From CAZZBK01 sp964652155 (lineage in GTDB: Bacteria; Planctomycetota; Planctomycetia; Pirellulales; PNKZ01), in assembly GCA_964652155.1 (NCBI GenBank), contig CAZZBK010000050.1, forward strand, positions 1 through 35,450: a DNA stretch of 35,450 nt. Direction: 5' to 3'. This document shows positions 16,086 through 24,748 of this stretch, piece by piece (the first letter of the stretch is position 1; each line of letters begins with the position of its first letter). Position numbers and translations under genes: made by a program. The notes beneath the pieces were generated by a model. That model was not told where the DNA came from and did not search any database. It worked only from the letters and a program-made list of their open reading frames with translations.

Positions 16086-16114
16086 AGTATACGCCACTTG
16101 GCGTAGATATTCTA
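16086..16114 (-). promoter_or_regulatory. Probable promoter with embedded operator for the RloA/RloB pair
   Basis: Reading the minus strand, TATACT (16091-16086) is a 5/6 match to a -10 box, with a weak -35 box TAGAAT (16114-16109) exactly 17 nt before it. The spacer and the edge of the -10 box contain the palindrome TACGCCACTTGGCGTA (16090-16105, two 7-bp arms around CT). Transcription would start about 18-20 nt before the ATG at 16061. A repressor bound here would block the promoter. Confidence 0.55.
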
Positions 16115-16316
16115 CGGATAAACGCATCCCCTTGTGGTGAATGAAGATGTGATTATTTATGCATTCGATTTGCAGGCGGCTGGGTGAGTTTGCTCTCAGG
16201 CGTTGGTCAGCGTCTTTCAGGCAGGGGCGAGCGGTGATTGGAGGCGCTCCGGCACGTTGTCCACAGATTAGATCTCTCATGCGGTTGACTTGCTTCGCGC
16301 AGGTCGAGGGAGTTGA

Positions 16317-16361
16317 ATGAACACCCTTGCCCGCCTCGATGCCCCCGCCTCTCGGAGATGA
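16317..16361 (+). CDS. Possible 14-aa leader ORF before the PcRGLX-like gene
   Basis: ATG at 16317 is preceded by GAGGGAG and opens a 14-codon frame (MNTLARLDAPASRR). Its TGA ends 3 nt before the ATG of the next gene and overlaps that gene's GGAG ribosome binding site. Such placement allows translational coupling. It could equally be chance; no conserved sequence is known to me. Confidence 0.3.
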   Translation: MNTLARLDAPASRR

Positions 16362-16364
16362 GTC

Positions 16365-19300
16365 ATGCGTTTCACCCTTCATGCGATTGGGTTCATCACC
16401 GCGCTGCTGTTGACCGGTCCACTGCAAGGCGCCACGCGCGTCGAACTCGTCATCGACGAGCCCCGCGCCGAGCGCAACGTACCGTGGCCGATCACGACCG
16501 GCGTGCCGTTTCCGCGGGGCGCACTGCCCGACGCCACGCAGTGCCGATTGATCGACGAGCGCGGCGCGGAACAGCCGCTGCAATCCAAAGTCGCCGCCAC
16601 CTGGGACGCGGCGCGGTCGAGCATCCGCTGGCTGACGATCGACTTCATCGCCGCGCCGGGCCGAAAATATGCGCTCGAGTTCGGTCCCGAAATCCGCCGC
16701 CGCGCGCCGACCCATCCAATCCAGGCGAGCGCAACGGCTGTCTCGACCGGTCCGCTGCAAGTCGAGTTCGATCGCACAGGCCCCGCCGCGCTCCGCAGTG
16801 TGCGCGTCGACTTGAATCGCGACGGGCAATTTTCTCCCGACGAACAGGTCGCTGCAGCCGACCGTCAAGGCGATCATCAATTCCGCGATCAACTCAAGCA
16901 GTCGCACGACAGCACCCGCGACGGAGCCGACCGACAGATCACGGTCGAGTCGGCGGGCCCGATCAGGGCCTGCGTCCGGATCGACGGTTACTACACGGGC
17001 CCCCAAGGTGAGCGGCTCGTCCACTATCGCACGCGCTACCATTTCTTCGCCGGGCTGTCGCTCATCAAAGCGGTCGACGAGTTCCGCGTCGTCGGCTCGA
17101 CGCGCAACACGCAGTTTGCCGATATCGCGTTGCCGATCGCGCTCACGCCCGCGCAAGGCGCGCGGCGCGTCGTGCTCGATTCACCCGACGCCAACAAAAC
17201 TCAATCCTTTCCTTGGCGCGATGCGACCACCTCGTTCTCGTCAGCGCAGGAGACCTATCGACACTTCGGCAACCCCGAGTGCCGCGCGCAGATCGTCGAA
17301 CAATCAGCACAAGGCGAGCAGGTGCACGCCACCCAGGAGCGCGCCGGCGCATGGCTGCAAGTGGTCGACGACCGCGCGGCGATCACCGGTTCGTTGCGTT
17401 GGTTCTGGCAGCAGTTTCCCAAGCAATGGGAGCTCACGCGCGATCGGCTCGTGTTGCATCTGTGGAGTCCGCGGGCCGGTGCGCTCGACTTTGGCGAGCG
17501 AGGTCTGCGGCAGTTCTTTGGCCCCGCCGGGAACAAGTATCTGCTCAACTGGGAGGGGATGCGCACGCCGCAATCGCCGATCGAGAATTTTTTCTACTTC
17601 GCCGGTCGACGCGCGCTCGAGCGCGGCGGCGCCGATGGCTTGGGCATCAACAAGCATCATGAGGTGTGGTGGCATTTCGCGCCCGCGAGTGATGCCCAGC
17701 AAGGGGTCGAGTACGGTCGCCTCGCCGATCAACCTCCACTCGCGCTCGCCACGGGCGAGTGGAACTGTTCGACCGATGTGTTCGGCCCGCTCGCGTCACG
17801 CCCGAACTCGTCACCGTACGAGTCGATCGTCGACCGGATCTTTTCGCTCGAACGCTATGCCCAAGACGCCTTTGGTGACTACGGTTGGTGGCTGTTCGGC
17901 TCGGGGCCTCACTATAGCTACCAATGGGACAAGACCACGCAGTCGCTCTACGCCGACCCACGTCGCTTCGAGTACCACACCTATCAGCGCGAGACGCAGT
18001 TGTGGTGGTGTTATTTACGCAGCGGCGAACGCAAGTTCTACGATTGGGCCATCCCCAGCGAGAATCACTGGGTCGACATCGCCGTCTCGCACCAGCCCAC
18101 CCAGTTCGAGACCGAATGGCGCGGCGGCAAGGCCGAGAGCGCCACGCTCCACTGGCCCCGCGGCGACTGGAGCATCGACAGCCCGTTGCATTACGTGCGC
18201 CATCACGACACGGGCGAGGCTTGGCTGCGCGGCGCGTCGCAGTACTGGGCCTCGTACCATCGCACGCTCGAAACGACCTCGCTGGCCTACTATCTCACCG
18301 GCGACGAACGCTACAACGACGTGATCGACTACTGGCGGCAGTATTGGGGACCGCTCGCGGGCAAGCGGGCCGACGCAGCCGACATTCCTCCCTGGCATCA
18401 AGAGCAAAACTGGTTTCGCTGGGCCAACGACGAACAGCGCCGCAGCCGCACTTGGGCTCAACTGTTACGCGACTACGCGCCGTTCCAAAGCGGTTCGCGC
18501 CATCAGCAAACCCTGTTCTTCAACCTCGCCACGCTCTACGAGCACACCTGGGACCCGACCATCCGGCAGGTGTTGAGCGACTACGCCGAGGCGTTCCTCG
18601 ACCCCGCGCATCGCATCGGCGTCTGGCGTTGTCAGGACAACTCGTTGCCCAAGACCTCCGACTCGCCGATGTTGGCCCATTATTGGTCGCCGGCCTTGTG
18701 GAAGTACGCGCGGGCCACGAACGATCCGCGAATGCCTGACATTTTGCGGCGCTATTTCATGGCCGGCTATTGGGCCGACCCCTACGGTGGCGACGTCGGC
18801 GTGTATTCGAACAATCAGATTGCCTGGGCGTGGCACTTCACACGCGATCCGCGCCACCTGATCGCGGCCCAGCGCGAGCTCGACAACCTGTTGCCCAATG
18901 CCGAGCCGTTGAGCAAGCCGGAAGACCTGGGTCAACGGATCTACAATCCTTACGCGCCCATCAAGTCGCTCGCCGCCACGCCCCGGCTGATCGCCGCCTT
19001 AGCGCAGGGACAGCAGTCGCTCGGCACGCTCCCCGCGCCGCCACCGCTCGCGCCGCAACGCACAACGATCGCGCTCCTCAAGCGCGACGGAGCCCCGTTG
19101 CACGCCGAACTCTGGGGCTGGGACCCCATCCCCGAGTTGACGAGCCCCACCGGCCAGGTGACCGTTTGCTCGGCCGGGCCGACCTACAAGTCGCACCGGC
19201 AACCGTTCGATCGCTTGCTCGCCAACTTCGAGGTGTACTCGCGACAGATCGAGGTCGCTGCCCCGGAACCGGCCGGCTGGTACACGTTGCGACCTAAGTT

Positions 19301-20372
19301 GGAAACCGGTTTGTTGTCGCTCACAAAAGACGCCGCGCTGTTGGTCTGGGGAGCCGAACCGATTTACTCGCCGCCGCGGCAACGCTGGACCTGGCGCGTT
19401 CCAGCGGGCGTCGAACAATTGCTCATCGAGTCGGCCAAGAGCGATGCGTTCAACGTGACGATCGGCGGCACGTCGCTCCCCAAGAAAATCGAGAAGCAAC
19501 GTCTCGTCGTGTCGCTCTCCGACGTCCCCCAGGGCTCGTTGCTGACGATCGAAAACACGGCTAAGGTCGACGCCTGGTTCCGGCTCGCCGAATTGTCGCC
19601 AGCCGACGCTTGGCTGTCACCCACTGCCGCGTGGCCCAACAGCGCGCCGACGATCTCGCCCGAGCCGATTCACAAGCCGCTGGCGAATCGCGAACCGACG
19701 CAACCGTACGTCGCGGGCCGTTTTGGCCAGGCGCTGCTCATCGCCGACGGACGAGAGTTGCGCATACCGGACGAAATCGACGACGGACAAGGGGGCCAGC
19801 GGCGACTCTCCGACCTGCGGCAAGGGACCATCGAGTTCTGGATTCGTCGCCTCTGGGACGATCGCCTCACGCCGCACACGCCGTTCCTGCTGCTGCACAA
19901 CAATCAGATCATGGCCTCGCTGCCGGCGCGATTGCCGCTCGACGATTGGGCCCACGTGGCGATTGTGTGGCGTAGCGATAAAAGCGATCCGACGAAGACC
20001 CGCTCGCATCTGTATGTCAACGGACGCGACACGGGCGAGTATCGCAGCGTGAATTGGGCTGGTTACGCGCAACCCTTCAACGCCGTCTCAGCGACGCGCG
20101 AGTGGCTCAAGTACTTTACCGTGCGCGCGCCGCTCGGCGCGAGCTTGGTCATCGACGACATGCGCTTCTCCAGCGTGCCACGGTACTACGACGCGAACGT
20201 TGAGTTTGGTGGTCCACAAACGTTCAACCCGTTTCGCTTTCTACCCAGTGACAAGCCTTCCGAGGTCGACGCGGACACGCTCTGGCTATTACCGCTCGAT
20301 GGCCAAGTGCAGGCCATGACCGGCAATGGAAAAACGTTCGACGCCCAGCTCATCGAGCCCAAGCAAAAATAA
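16365..20372 (+). CDS. Very large secreted PcRGLX/YetA-like protein with C-terminal LamG-like domain
   Basis: A 1335-aa secreted protein with a signal peptide at about 1-22 (TALLLTGPLQGA). The N-terminal part (ERNVPWPITTGVPFPRGALPD, then about 25-480) looks like the beta-rich domain of PcRGLX/YetA-like proteins, a family that includes exo-acting rhamnogalacturonan or rhamnose-glucuronate lyases. The middle (about 480-870) is rich in Trp and Tyr and resembles an alpha/alpha toroid (e.g. WHQEQNWFRWANDEQRRSRTW). Residues about 1110-1300 look like a concanavalin/LamG fold (GTIEFWIRRLW, HVAIVWR, HLYVNGRDTGEY). It probably attacks acidic polysaccharide outside the cell; exact substrate unknown. GGAG lies 7-10 nt before the ATG. 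It ends only 2 nt from the convergent TPR gene. Confidence 0.85.
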   Translation: MRFTLHAIGFITALLLTGPLQGATRVELVIDEPRAERNVPWPITTGVPFPRGALPDATQCRLIDERGAEQPLQSKVAATWDAARSSIRWLTIDFIAAPGRKYALEFGPEIRRRAPTHPIQASATAVSTGPLQVEFDRTGPAALRSVRVDLNRDGQFSPDEQVAAADRQGDHQFRDQLKQSHDSTRDGADRQITVESAGPIRACVRIDGYYTGPQGERLVHYRTRYHFFAGLSLIKAVDEFRVVGSTRNTQFADIALPIALTPAQGARRVVLDSPDANKTQSFPWRDATTSFSSAQETYRHFGNPECRAQIVEQSAQGEQVHATQERAGAWLQVVDDRAAITGSLRWFWQQFPKQWELTRDRLVLHLWSPRAGALDFGERGLRQFFGPAGNKYLLNWEGMRTPQSPIENFFYFAGRRALERGGADGLGINKHHEVWWHFAPASDAQQGVEYGRLADQPPLALATGEWNCSTDVFGPLASRPNSSPYESIVDRIFSLERYAQDAFGDYGWWLFGSGPHYSYQWDKTTQSLYADPRRFEYHTYQRETQLWWCYLRSGERKFYDWAIPSENHWVDIAVSHQPTQFETEWRGGKAESATLHWPRGDWSIDSPLHYVRHHDTGEAWLRGASQYWASYHRTLETTSLAYYLTGDERYNDVIDYWRQYWGPLAGKRADAADIPPWHQEQNWFRWANDEQRRSRTWAQLLRDYAPFQSGSRHQQTLFFNLATLYEHTWDPTIRQVLSDYAEAFLDPAHRIGVWRCQDNSLPKTSDSPMLAHYWSPALWKYARATNDPRMPDILRRYFMAGYWADPYGGDVGVYSNNQIAWAWHFTRDPRHLIAAQRELDNLLPNAEPLSKPEDLGQRIYNPYAPIKSLAATPRLIAALAQGQQSLGTLPAPPPLAPQRTTIALLKRDGAPLHAELWGWDPIPELTSPTGQVTVCSAGPTYKSHRQPFDRLLANFEVYSRQIEVAAPEPAGWYTLRPKLETGLLSLTKDAALLVWGAEPIYSPPRQRWTWRVPAGVEQLLIESAKSDAFNVTIGGTSLPKKIEKQRLVVSLSDVPQGSLLTIENTAKVDAWFRLAELSPADAWLSPTAAWPNSAPTISPEPIHKPLANREPTQPYVAGRFGQALLIADGRELRIPDEIDDGQGGQRRLSDLRQGTIEFWIRRLWDDRLTPHTPFLLLHNNQIMASLPARLPLDDWAHVAIVWRSDKSDPTKTRSHLYVNGRDTGEYRSVNWAGYAQPFNAVSATREWLKYFTVRAPLGASLVIDDMRFSSVPRYYDANVEFGGPQTFNPFRFLPSDKPSEVDADTLWLLPLDGQVQAMTGNGKTFDAQLIEPKQK

Positions 20373-20374
20373 CC

Positions 20375-22864
20375 TCACGGGCCACATTGCTTGCGTAGCG
20401 CATTGAACCGGGCCGCCATGGCGGGTCCACCCAGGTCGTTGTGCAGTTCGCGCGTGATTTCGATGATCTGAATGGCGCGGTCGTTGCTACCCAAGCGATG
20501 ATGGAGCGACGCGAGCTCGTACTTGGCGCGGAACCAGCGCTCGCTTGCGGGCTGGCTGCGACGCTCGACCTCGCGCCACTGCTGGAGCGCGGACTGCATC
20601 ACGGCCGGATCGGTCGCCAGGCTCAGCGCGACGGCGTATGACTCTTGAATGTCGCCATCGTTGGGCCAGCGCTGCGCGAGCGTCTGGAGTTGCCCGGTGG
20701 CCTCGACGATCTGCCCCAGAGTGAGCTTGGCGCGGCTTACGTCCAGCGCCAAGCGTCGTTGCTGCGCCTCGCTGAGCTGGCCGTCGGTGCCGATCCGCGC
20801 GGCGGTTTCGAGCACCAGTTGGGCCAAACCCTGCCGTAAGCCATCACCGGCCAACTCGCTGTGCTTGGCCAGCGTTTCCAACAGCGGCAATAGCGTCGCT
20901 GGGGTCCCGTTCGATAACTGAGCGAGTGTCTGCCGGGCCTGATCCAACCGCCGCGCGCCGACCTGCGCCTCGATCACGAGCAACAGCGCGCCGCGTCGCC
21001 ACGCCTCGGACGCATCGGGCGAACCCGACAAGGCCGCCGTCAGGATTTGCTCGGAGCGATCGAAACGTTGGTTGAAGTACGTGAGCCAGACGCGGGCCGC
21101 GGTCACGGCGGCGAGCCGCTCGACGTCTCCCCAACGCTCGGGCCAGCGTGGCTGACCGCGCATCACGACCTGCTCGAAGAACACAGCCGCTTCGGTCGCC
21201 AGTTCGGCCGTCGGCTTGCCGGCTGCCCGCTCGCTTTGCAGCCCCAGCGGCCATTGCTCGGCCAAGGCCGTGATCGCGCTGAGATACAATGGCCGATCGG
21301 CGGCGATCTGGCGATACGAGTTGATCGCGTCGCGCCACTGCGCGCGGCGCTGATAATACTCGCCGCGCCATAGCCACGCCTGATCGGCCGTGGCCGTGTT
21401 GGGCCACTGCTGCAAGTGCTCTTCGAGCCAGGCTAGGTATTGCTGGACGTGTTCGTCGGTCGGCTCGCGCTGTGCTCGGGCGAGCGCCCAAATGGCCGCC
21501 AGATGGGCGGACGCGGCGCGGTCGAGCGCCGGCGCGAGCAAGGCTGCGCGGCGAAAGCGGACTGCCGCCTCGGCCAGTCTCTCGCGCGACTGTTCGATCG
21601 CGGCGGCCGTGTAAGCCGCGTCGAAGGCGCGTTGCAATTGCCCCTCACGCTGCGCAGCGGCCGAAAGCTCGTCGTACTTGGCGAGCGCCAGATCGTATTC
21701 CTTTTGGCGATAAAAGGCCTCGGCCGACAACCCCAGCGCGGCCAGCGAACTGCTCAGCGGCGTGTTGCTGACCAGCGCGGCCAACAGCATTTCAGCCCGA
21801 CGTGACCAGTACGGGCCGTGTCGCGCATCGATCGTTGCAAGCTGCTGCGTCGAGAGGTTCTGCCACTGCGTGACCTCTTCAGTTCGCTTGGCCGACGCGG
21901 CATCGTTCCACGCCGCGAGATCCGCCTCGAGCACGGCTAGGTCCCATTCGGCGCTCGTGGCCGTCGTCGGAGGCGTTGAGCGAATCAGCTCGAGCGCGGC
22001 GGGCAACTGCTGCCGCAACAACATGACGCGCAACTGCTCGGCACGCACGGCCAAGGCGACTACCGGCGCGGGGTTGAGTTGCAGCAGCGACTGAAGCTTG
22101 CGCTCGGCGACCCCCACTTCACCCAACAGCCGATGGGCCGTGATGACTTCAAGCCGAGCGGCGAACAGCACGGGGTCGCCCGGGTCGAGCCCCGACAGTG
22201 GTTCGAGCGTCTGCAAGGCCTGCGTCAGGGCCGCGATCCGATCGGCGCTGCCCGCCGCGTAGCTGCGTCCCTGCTGGCAGTACGCGCGGCCACGCCGCAA
22301 CGCGACGTTCTTCTGCAACGCACCCAGTTGCGCGACACTGAGCGCGTCGGGCGATTTGTCCGGCGTCAGATTTTGTTGCCGCAGCAATTCGTCGATCTGC
22401 TTCGTGACCCCGTCGAGCCGTTGCAACGCGCCGCGCAATAGCGACCGCCCTTGATCGAGGCGTTGCGCGTCGCGGGTCAATTCGGCCTCTTGCAACGCGA
22501 GAGCGGCCTGGGCCAAGTCGACCAGCACGCGCTGGAGTTCGAGCAGCACTCGCTGCGACGGCTCGACACTCGACTTCAGCGCTTGCTCGACAACCGCCCG
22601 CGCTTGCTGAGAGCGGTCTTGCTGCTCGGCCTCGATCGAGTGCAGCGCGTGCTCGCTGAGCGTTCGCGACCACTCGATCGCCACCTGGGCGCGGCTGGCC
22701 GGCGACAGACTCGCATCACGCAACCGTCGTTCGCACCAGGACTCGGCCAGCGTGAACAACCGACGTTGCCGCAAGCCGTCGAGAAAACGATCGTCGAGCG
22801 CGTCGGCGCGCACGACGGTCGCCATCAGCAACACCAGCCACAGACACCGCAGTGCGACAGTCAT
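20375..22864 (-). CDS. Large secreted TPR-repeat protein (last gene of the ExbB/ExbD cluster)
   Basis: An 829-aa protein with a signal peptide (about 1-20, LWLVLLMATVVRADA) and many degenerate helix-turn-helix repeats of TPR type throughout, e.g. AEAFYRQKEYDLALAKYDEL and WLWRGEYYQRRAQWRDAINS. It is almost entirely alpha-helical, Leu/Ala/Gln-rich, with no catalytic motif, so it is best read as a periplasmic scaffold or adaptor. Its ATG overlaps the ExbD-2 stop by 4 nt (ATGA at 22861-22864), showing translational coupling with the motor genes. It is the most distal gene of the six-gene cluster. Partner and substrate are unknown. Confidence 0.9.
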   Translation of the reverse strand: MTVALRCLWLVLLMATVVRADALDDRFLDGLRQRRLFTLAESWCERRLRDASLSPASRAQVAIEWSRTLSEHALHSIEAEQQDRSQQARAVVEQALKSSVEPSQRVLLELQRVLVDLAQAALALQEAELTRDAQRLDQGRSLLRGALQRLDGVTKQIDELLRQQNLTPDKSPDALSVAQLGALQKNVALRRGRAYCQQGRSYAAGSADRIAALTQALQTLEPLSGLDPGDPVLFAARLEVITAHRLLGEVGVAERKLQSLLQLNPAPVVALAVRAEQLRVMLLRQQLPAALELIRSTPPTTATSAEWDLAVLEADLAAWNDAASAKRTEEVTQWQNLSTQQLATIDARHGPYWSRRAEMLLAALVSNTPLSSSLAALGLSAEAFYRQKEYDLALAKYDELSAAAQREGQLQRAFDAAYTAAAIEQSRERLAEAAVRFRRAALLAPALDRAASAHLAAIWALARAQREPTDEHVQQYLAWLEEHLQQWPNTATADQAWLWRGEYYQRRAQWRDAINSYRQIAADRPLYLSAITALAEQWPLGLQSERAAGKPTAELATEAAVFFEQVVMRGQPRWPERWGDVERLAAVTAARVWLTYFNQRFDRSEQILTAALSGSPDASEAWRRGALLLVIEAQVGARRLDQARQTLAQLSNGTPATLLPLLETLAKHSELAGDGLRQGLAQLVLETAARIGTDGQLSEAQQRRLALDVSRAKLTLGQIVEATGQLQTLAQRWPNDGDIQESYAVALSLATDPAVMQSALQQWREVERRSQPASERWFRAKYELASLHHRLGSNDRAIQIIEITRELHNDLGGPAMAARFNALRKQCGP

Positions 22865-23331
22865 GGTGTCCCTCGCGGCGACGGTGTTGCGTCCGCCTTG
22901 GCGGCAAACTGCACCTTGTCGAACCCCACCACGCGGCAGAGATCGTACACGTCGATGACATCGCCCAGCGGCACGTCGCTGGCCACATCCAGGATCACCG
23001 GCAGATCGCTCCGCAACCGGACCAAACGCATGAGCCGCTCGCGGAGTTTAGGCAGGCTGTCGATCGCTTGCTCGTTGAGCTGCCAGGTGGTGCTCGTTGG
23101 CTGCCGGCCGAGTTTGATGATGACATCTTCGAGCTCGACCAGTTCGGGCGGCGTCTCGACCGCTTCTCCCACGCCACCGGCCGAGCTTAACGTGGTCGGC
23201 AGGATTTGCTCCAAGGCCTGAAAGCTGGTCGTGCAGACAAAGAAGATCAGCAGTTGAAAGACGACGTCGATCATCGGCGTCATCTGCAACTGCATCGATC
23301 CAGCGGAATTATGTCTGCTCGGAAGTCGCAT
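22861..23331 (-). CDS. ExbD/TolR family protein, second copy (ExbD-2)
   Basis: A 156-aa biopolymer-transport protein of the ExbD/TolR family. The single membrane segment MTPMIDVVFQLLIFFVCTT (about 17-35) contains the conserved proton-path Asp, D22. The remainder is a periplasmic domain ending in the family-like segment IDVYDLCRVVGFDKVQFAAK. ExbD pairs with ExbB to turn proton flow into movement of envelope proteins. It is more divergent from ExbD-1 than a recent duplicate would be, so the motor may contain two different ExbD subunits. No good Shine-Dalgarno precedes its ATG, and it is separated from ExbD-1 by the inverted-repeat element; its stop overlaps the TPR gene start. Confidence 0.93.
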   Translation of the reverse strand: MRLPSRHNSAGSMQLQMTPMIDVVFQLLIFFVCTTSFQALEQILPTTLSSAGGVGEAVETPPELVELEDVIIKLGRQPTSTTWQLNEQAIDSLPKLRERLMRLVRLRSDLPVILDVASDVPLGDVIDVYDLCRVVGFDKVQFAAKADATPSPRGTP

Positions 23332-23357
23332 ACGCTCAATCAGAACAAAAAGTCAGG

Positions 23358-23499
23358 AAGGAACCACCGATGAACACGGATCAACACAGATAAACAAGAA
23401 TGGGAGAAAAAACAGACTGCAATCGCGTCAGCGTTCGACTCCTTCACGAGCCTCTAGCCTCCCCCATCTGTGATGATCCGTGTTCATCGGTGGTTCCTT
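23358..23499. repeat. 142-nt inverted-repeat element (MITE-like) between the two exbD genes
   Basis: The outer 26 nt on each side (23358-23383 and 23474-23499) are perfect reverse complements, beginning AAGGAACCACCGATGAACAC. After one mismatch, seven more bases pair (CACAGAT), giving 34-nt arms (23358-23391 and 23466-23499) around a 74-nt centre. The centre has no gene. The right arm ends 1 nt before the ExbD-1 stop codon. The arm sequence is of a type I associate with dispersed repeats in planctomycete-like genomes. As RNA it would form a long hairpin inside the cluster's transcript. No target-site duplication is obvious. Confidence 0.85.
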
Positions 23500-23500
23500 G

Positions 23501-23926
23501 CTAATTTCCTTGAACAACCGAGAAACTCACGTTCCAGACGCCGCCACGGGCGCAGCTGAGCAGGATCGGCTCGACGAACTGATACGGCACGCTGCGGTCG
23601 CTGCGGATACGCACTTCGAGCGGCTCGTCGGCCGAGAGTTGCTGGCGTTCGAATTGAATGATGCGTTCCAACTCGTCGCTGGCCACCGCCTGGCTGCCGA
23701 GCAGTAACTGGCCGTCGGGCAAAACGTTGACCGTCACGCGGCGGGCTTGGGTGTCGCTCGGCGTTCGGCCGCTCGCCGCCTGCGGCAAGTCGAGTTCGTA
23801 TTGAATCTCTTGCTGGGCCAGGTGGCTGCTCGTGATAAAAAAGATGATCAGCAGAAACGTGACGTCGATCATCGGCGTCATGTTGAATTCCAACGAGCCG
23901 CGGGTCGTCGAGCGGGCGATCTTCAT
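23501..23926 (-). CDS. ExbD/TolR family protein, first copy (ExbD-1)
   Basis: A 141-aa ExbD/TolR protein. A short cytoplasmic N-terminus is followed by the membrane segment NMTPMIDVTFLLIIFFITSS (about 15-34) with the conserved D21, then a periplasmic domain (VTVNVLPDGQLLLG, LEVRIRSDRSVPYQFVEPIL). It should form the proton-channel complex with the ExbB protein encoded just upstream; the start codon overlaps the ExbB stop (ATGA, 23923-23926). Its stop codon lies immediately next to the inverted-repeat element, which may have been inserted here or may serve as a processing hairpin. Confidence 0.94.
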   Translation of the reverse strand: MKIARSTTRGSLEFNMTPMIDVTFLLIIFFITSSHLAQQEIQYELDLPQAASGRTPSDTQARRVTVNVLPDGQLLLGSQAVASDELERIIQFERQQLSADEPLEVRIRSDRSVPYQFVEPILLSCARGGVWNVSFSVVQGN

Positions 23927-24723
23927 GTGCCGCTCCCATCGAAGGGAGGGGGCTTGGCGGCACCTCGCGCCTGGGCGAGTTTCGCCCGTCGCAGCGGGAG
24001 CAGCGCGTGCTGCGCGGCGTAAGCCACCTCGCTGATCAACTGATCGACCCGGTTGCGGAAAAAGGCATACAGGCCGAGCGATGGAATCGCGACCACGAGT
24101 CCTTCGACCGTCGTGACCAGTGCCTCGTAGATACCTTTGGCCAGATCGGCCGCGCGGGCCACGCCTTGCGTTTCGGCCACGGTCTGAAAAGCCTCGATCA
24201 TGCCGGTGACCGTGCCGAGCAACCCGAGCATCGGCGCGATGTTGCCGATGACGGTGAGATAATCGATGCGCCGCGAGAAACGCGCCGACTGCTCGGCGAC
24301 GGCGTCTTCCATGGCTTTCTCGACCATCGTCCAACCGCCGTCGAGCTCGCTGAGTCCGGCTTGCAACACGCTGGCGAGCGCATTGGGCTGCGCCTGACAC
24401 TCACGCAGTGCCTCGGCCACCTGCCCGGCCTGGAGTTGCTGGCGCACGCGGTCGGCCAAGCCCCGGGGCATCAGCGTCTGGGCGCGAATGCTCACGCTGT
24501 AGTCGACCACCAAGGCCACGGCGACCACCGAGAGCAGCAGGATCGTGTGCCCGATCGGTCCGCCTGCCTTGAGCAAGTCGAGCAGCGACGAGCGTGGGGC
24601 GGGCGCGCGCTGCGCGGCCGCCGTCACCTCGGGTCCCTTGCCGCTGGTGGCTTTTTGCGCCAACGACGGGGCCACCGACAACACGATCACGAGCAGCACG
24701 ACGCATAGCAGGACGTTTCGCAA
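23923..24723 (-). CDS. MotA/TolQ/ExbB family proton channel protein
   Basis: A 266-aa ExbB/TolQ protein. A signal-like N-terminal segment (about 4-22) is followed by three membrane helices: about 60-76 (ILLLSVVAVALVVDYS), 155-178 (LTVIGNIAPMLGLLGTVTGM) and 200-222 (ALVTTVEGLVVAIPSLGLYAFF). The last two are the family's conserved core: the GLLGTVTGMI motif and the TTVEGLVVAIP motif. It uses the proton-motive force to drive an envelope process with ExbD. The cleavable signal plus a 40-residue linker before the first core helix is the pattern of ExbB variants with an N-terminal extension. It begins 25 nt after the stop of the 338-aa gene and overlaps ExbD-1. Confidence 0.95.
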   Translation of the reverse strand: MRNVLLCVVLLVIVLSVAPSLAQKATSGKGPEVTAAAQRAPAPRSSLLDLLKAGGPIGHTILLLSVVAVALVVDYSVSIRAQTLMPRGLADRVRQQLQAGQVAEALRECQAQPNALASVLQAGLSELDGGWTMVEKAMEDAVAEQSARFSRRIDYLTVIGNIAPMLGLLGTVTGMIEAFQTVAETQGVARAADLAKGIYEALVTTVEGLVVAIPSLGLYAFFRNRVDQLISEVAYAAQHALLPLRRAKLAQARGAAKPPPFDGSGT

Positions 24724-24748
24724 AGCACACTCCGTTGTTTGAATTGGC

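Larger units (their letters stand above)
16062..16364. other. Divergent intergenic region between RloA-like and PcRGLX-like genes
   Basis: About 300 nt holding the RloA promoter/palindrome at its left end and the leader of the polysaccharide lyase-like gene at its right end. The only other item is a possible 14-codon frame at 16317-16361. I found no clear -35/-10 pair for the plus-strand gene; a lone TTGACT occurs at about 16284. Confidence 0.5.

Noticed and set aside
16062..17156. A long N-terminal extension of the RloA-like ATPase
   Set aside because: It would run through the promoter and antisense to the PcRGLX-like gene; the ATPase family begins at the ATG at 16061.
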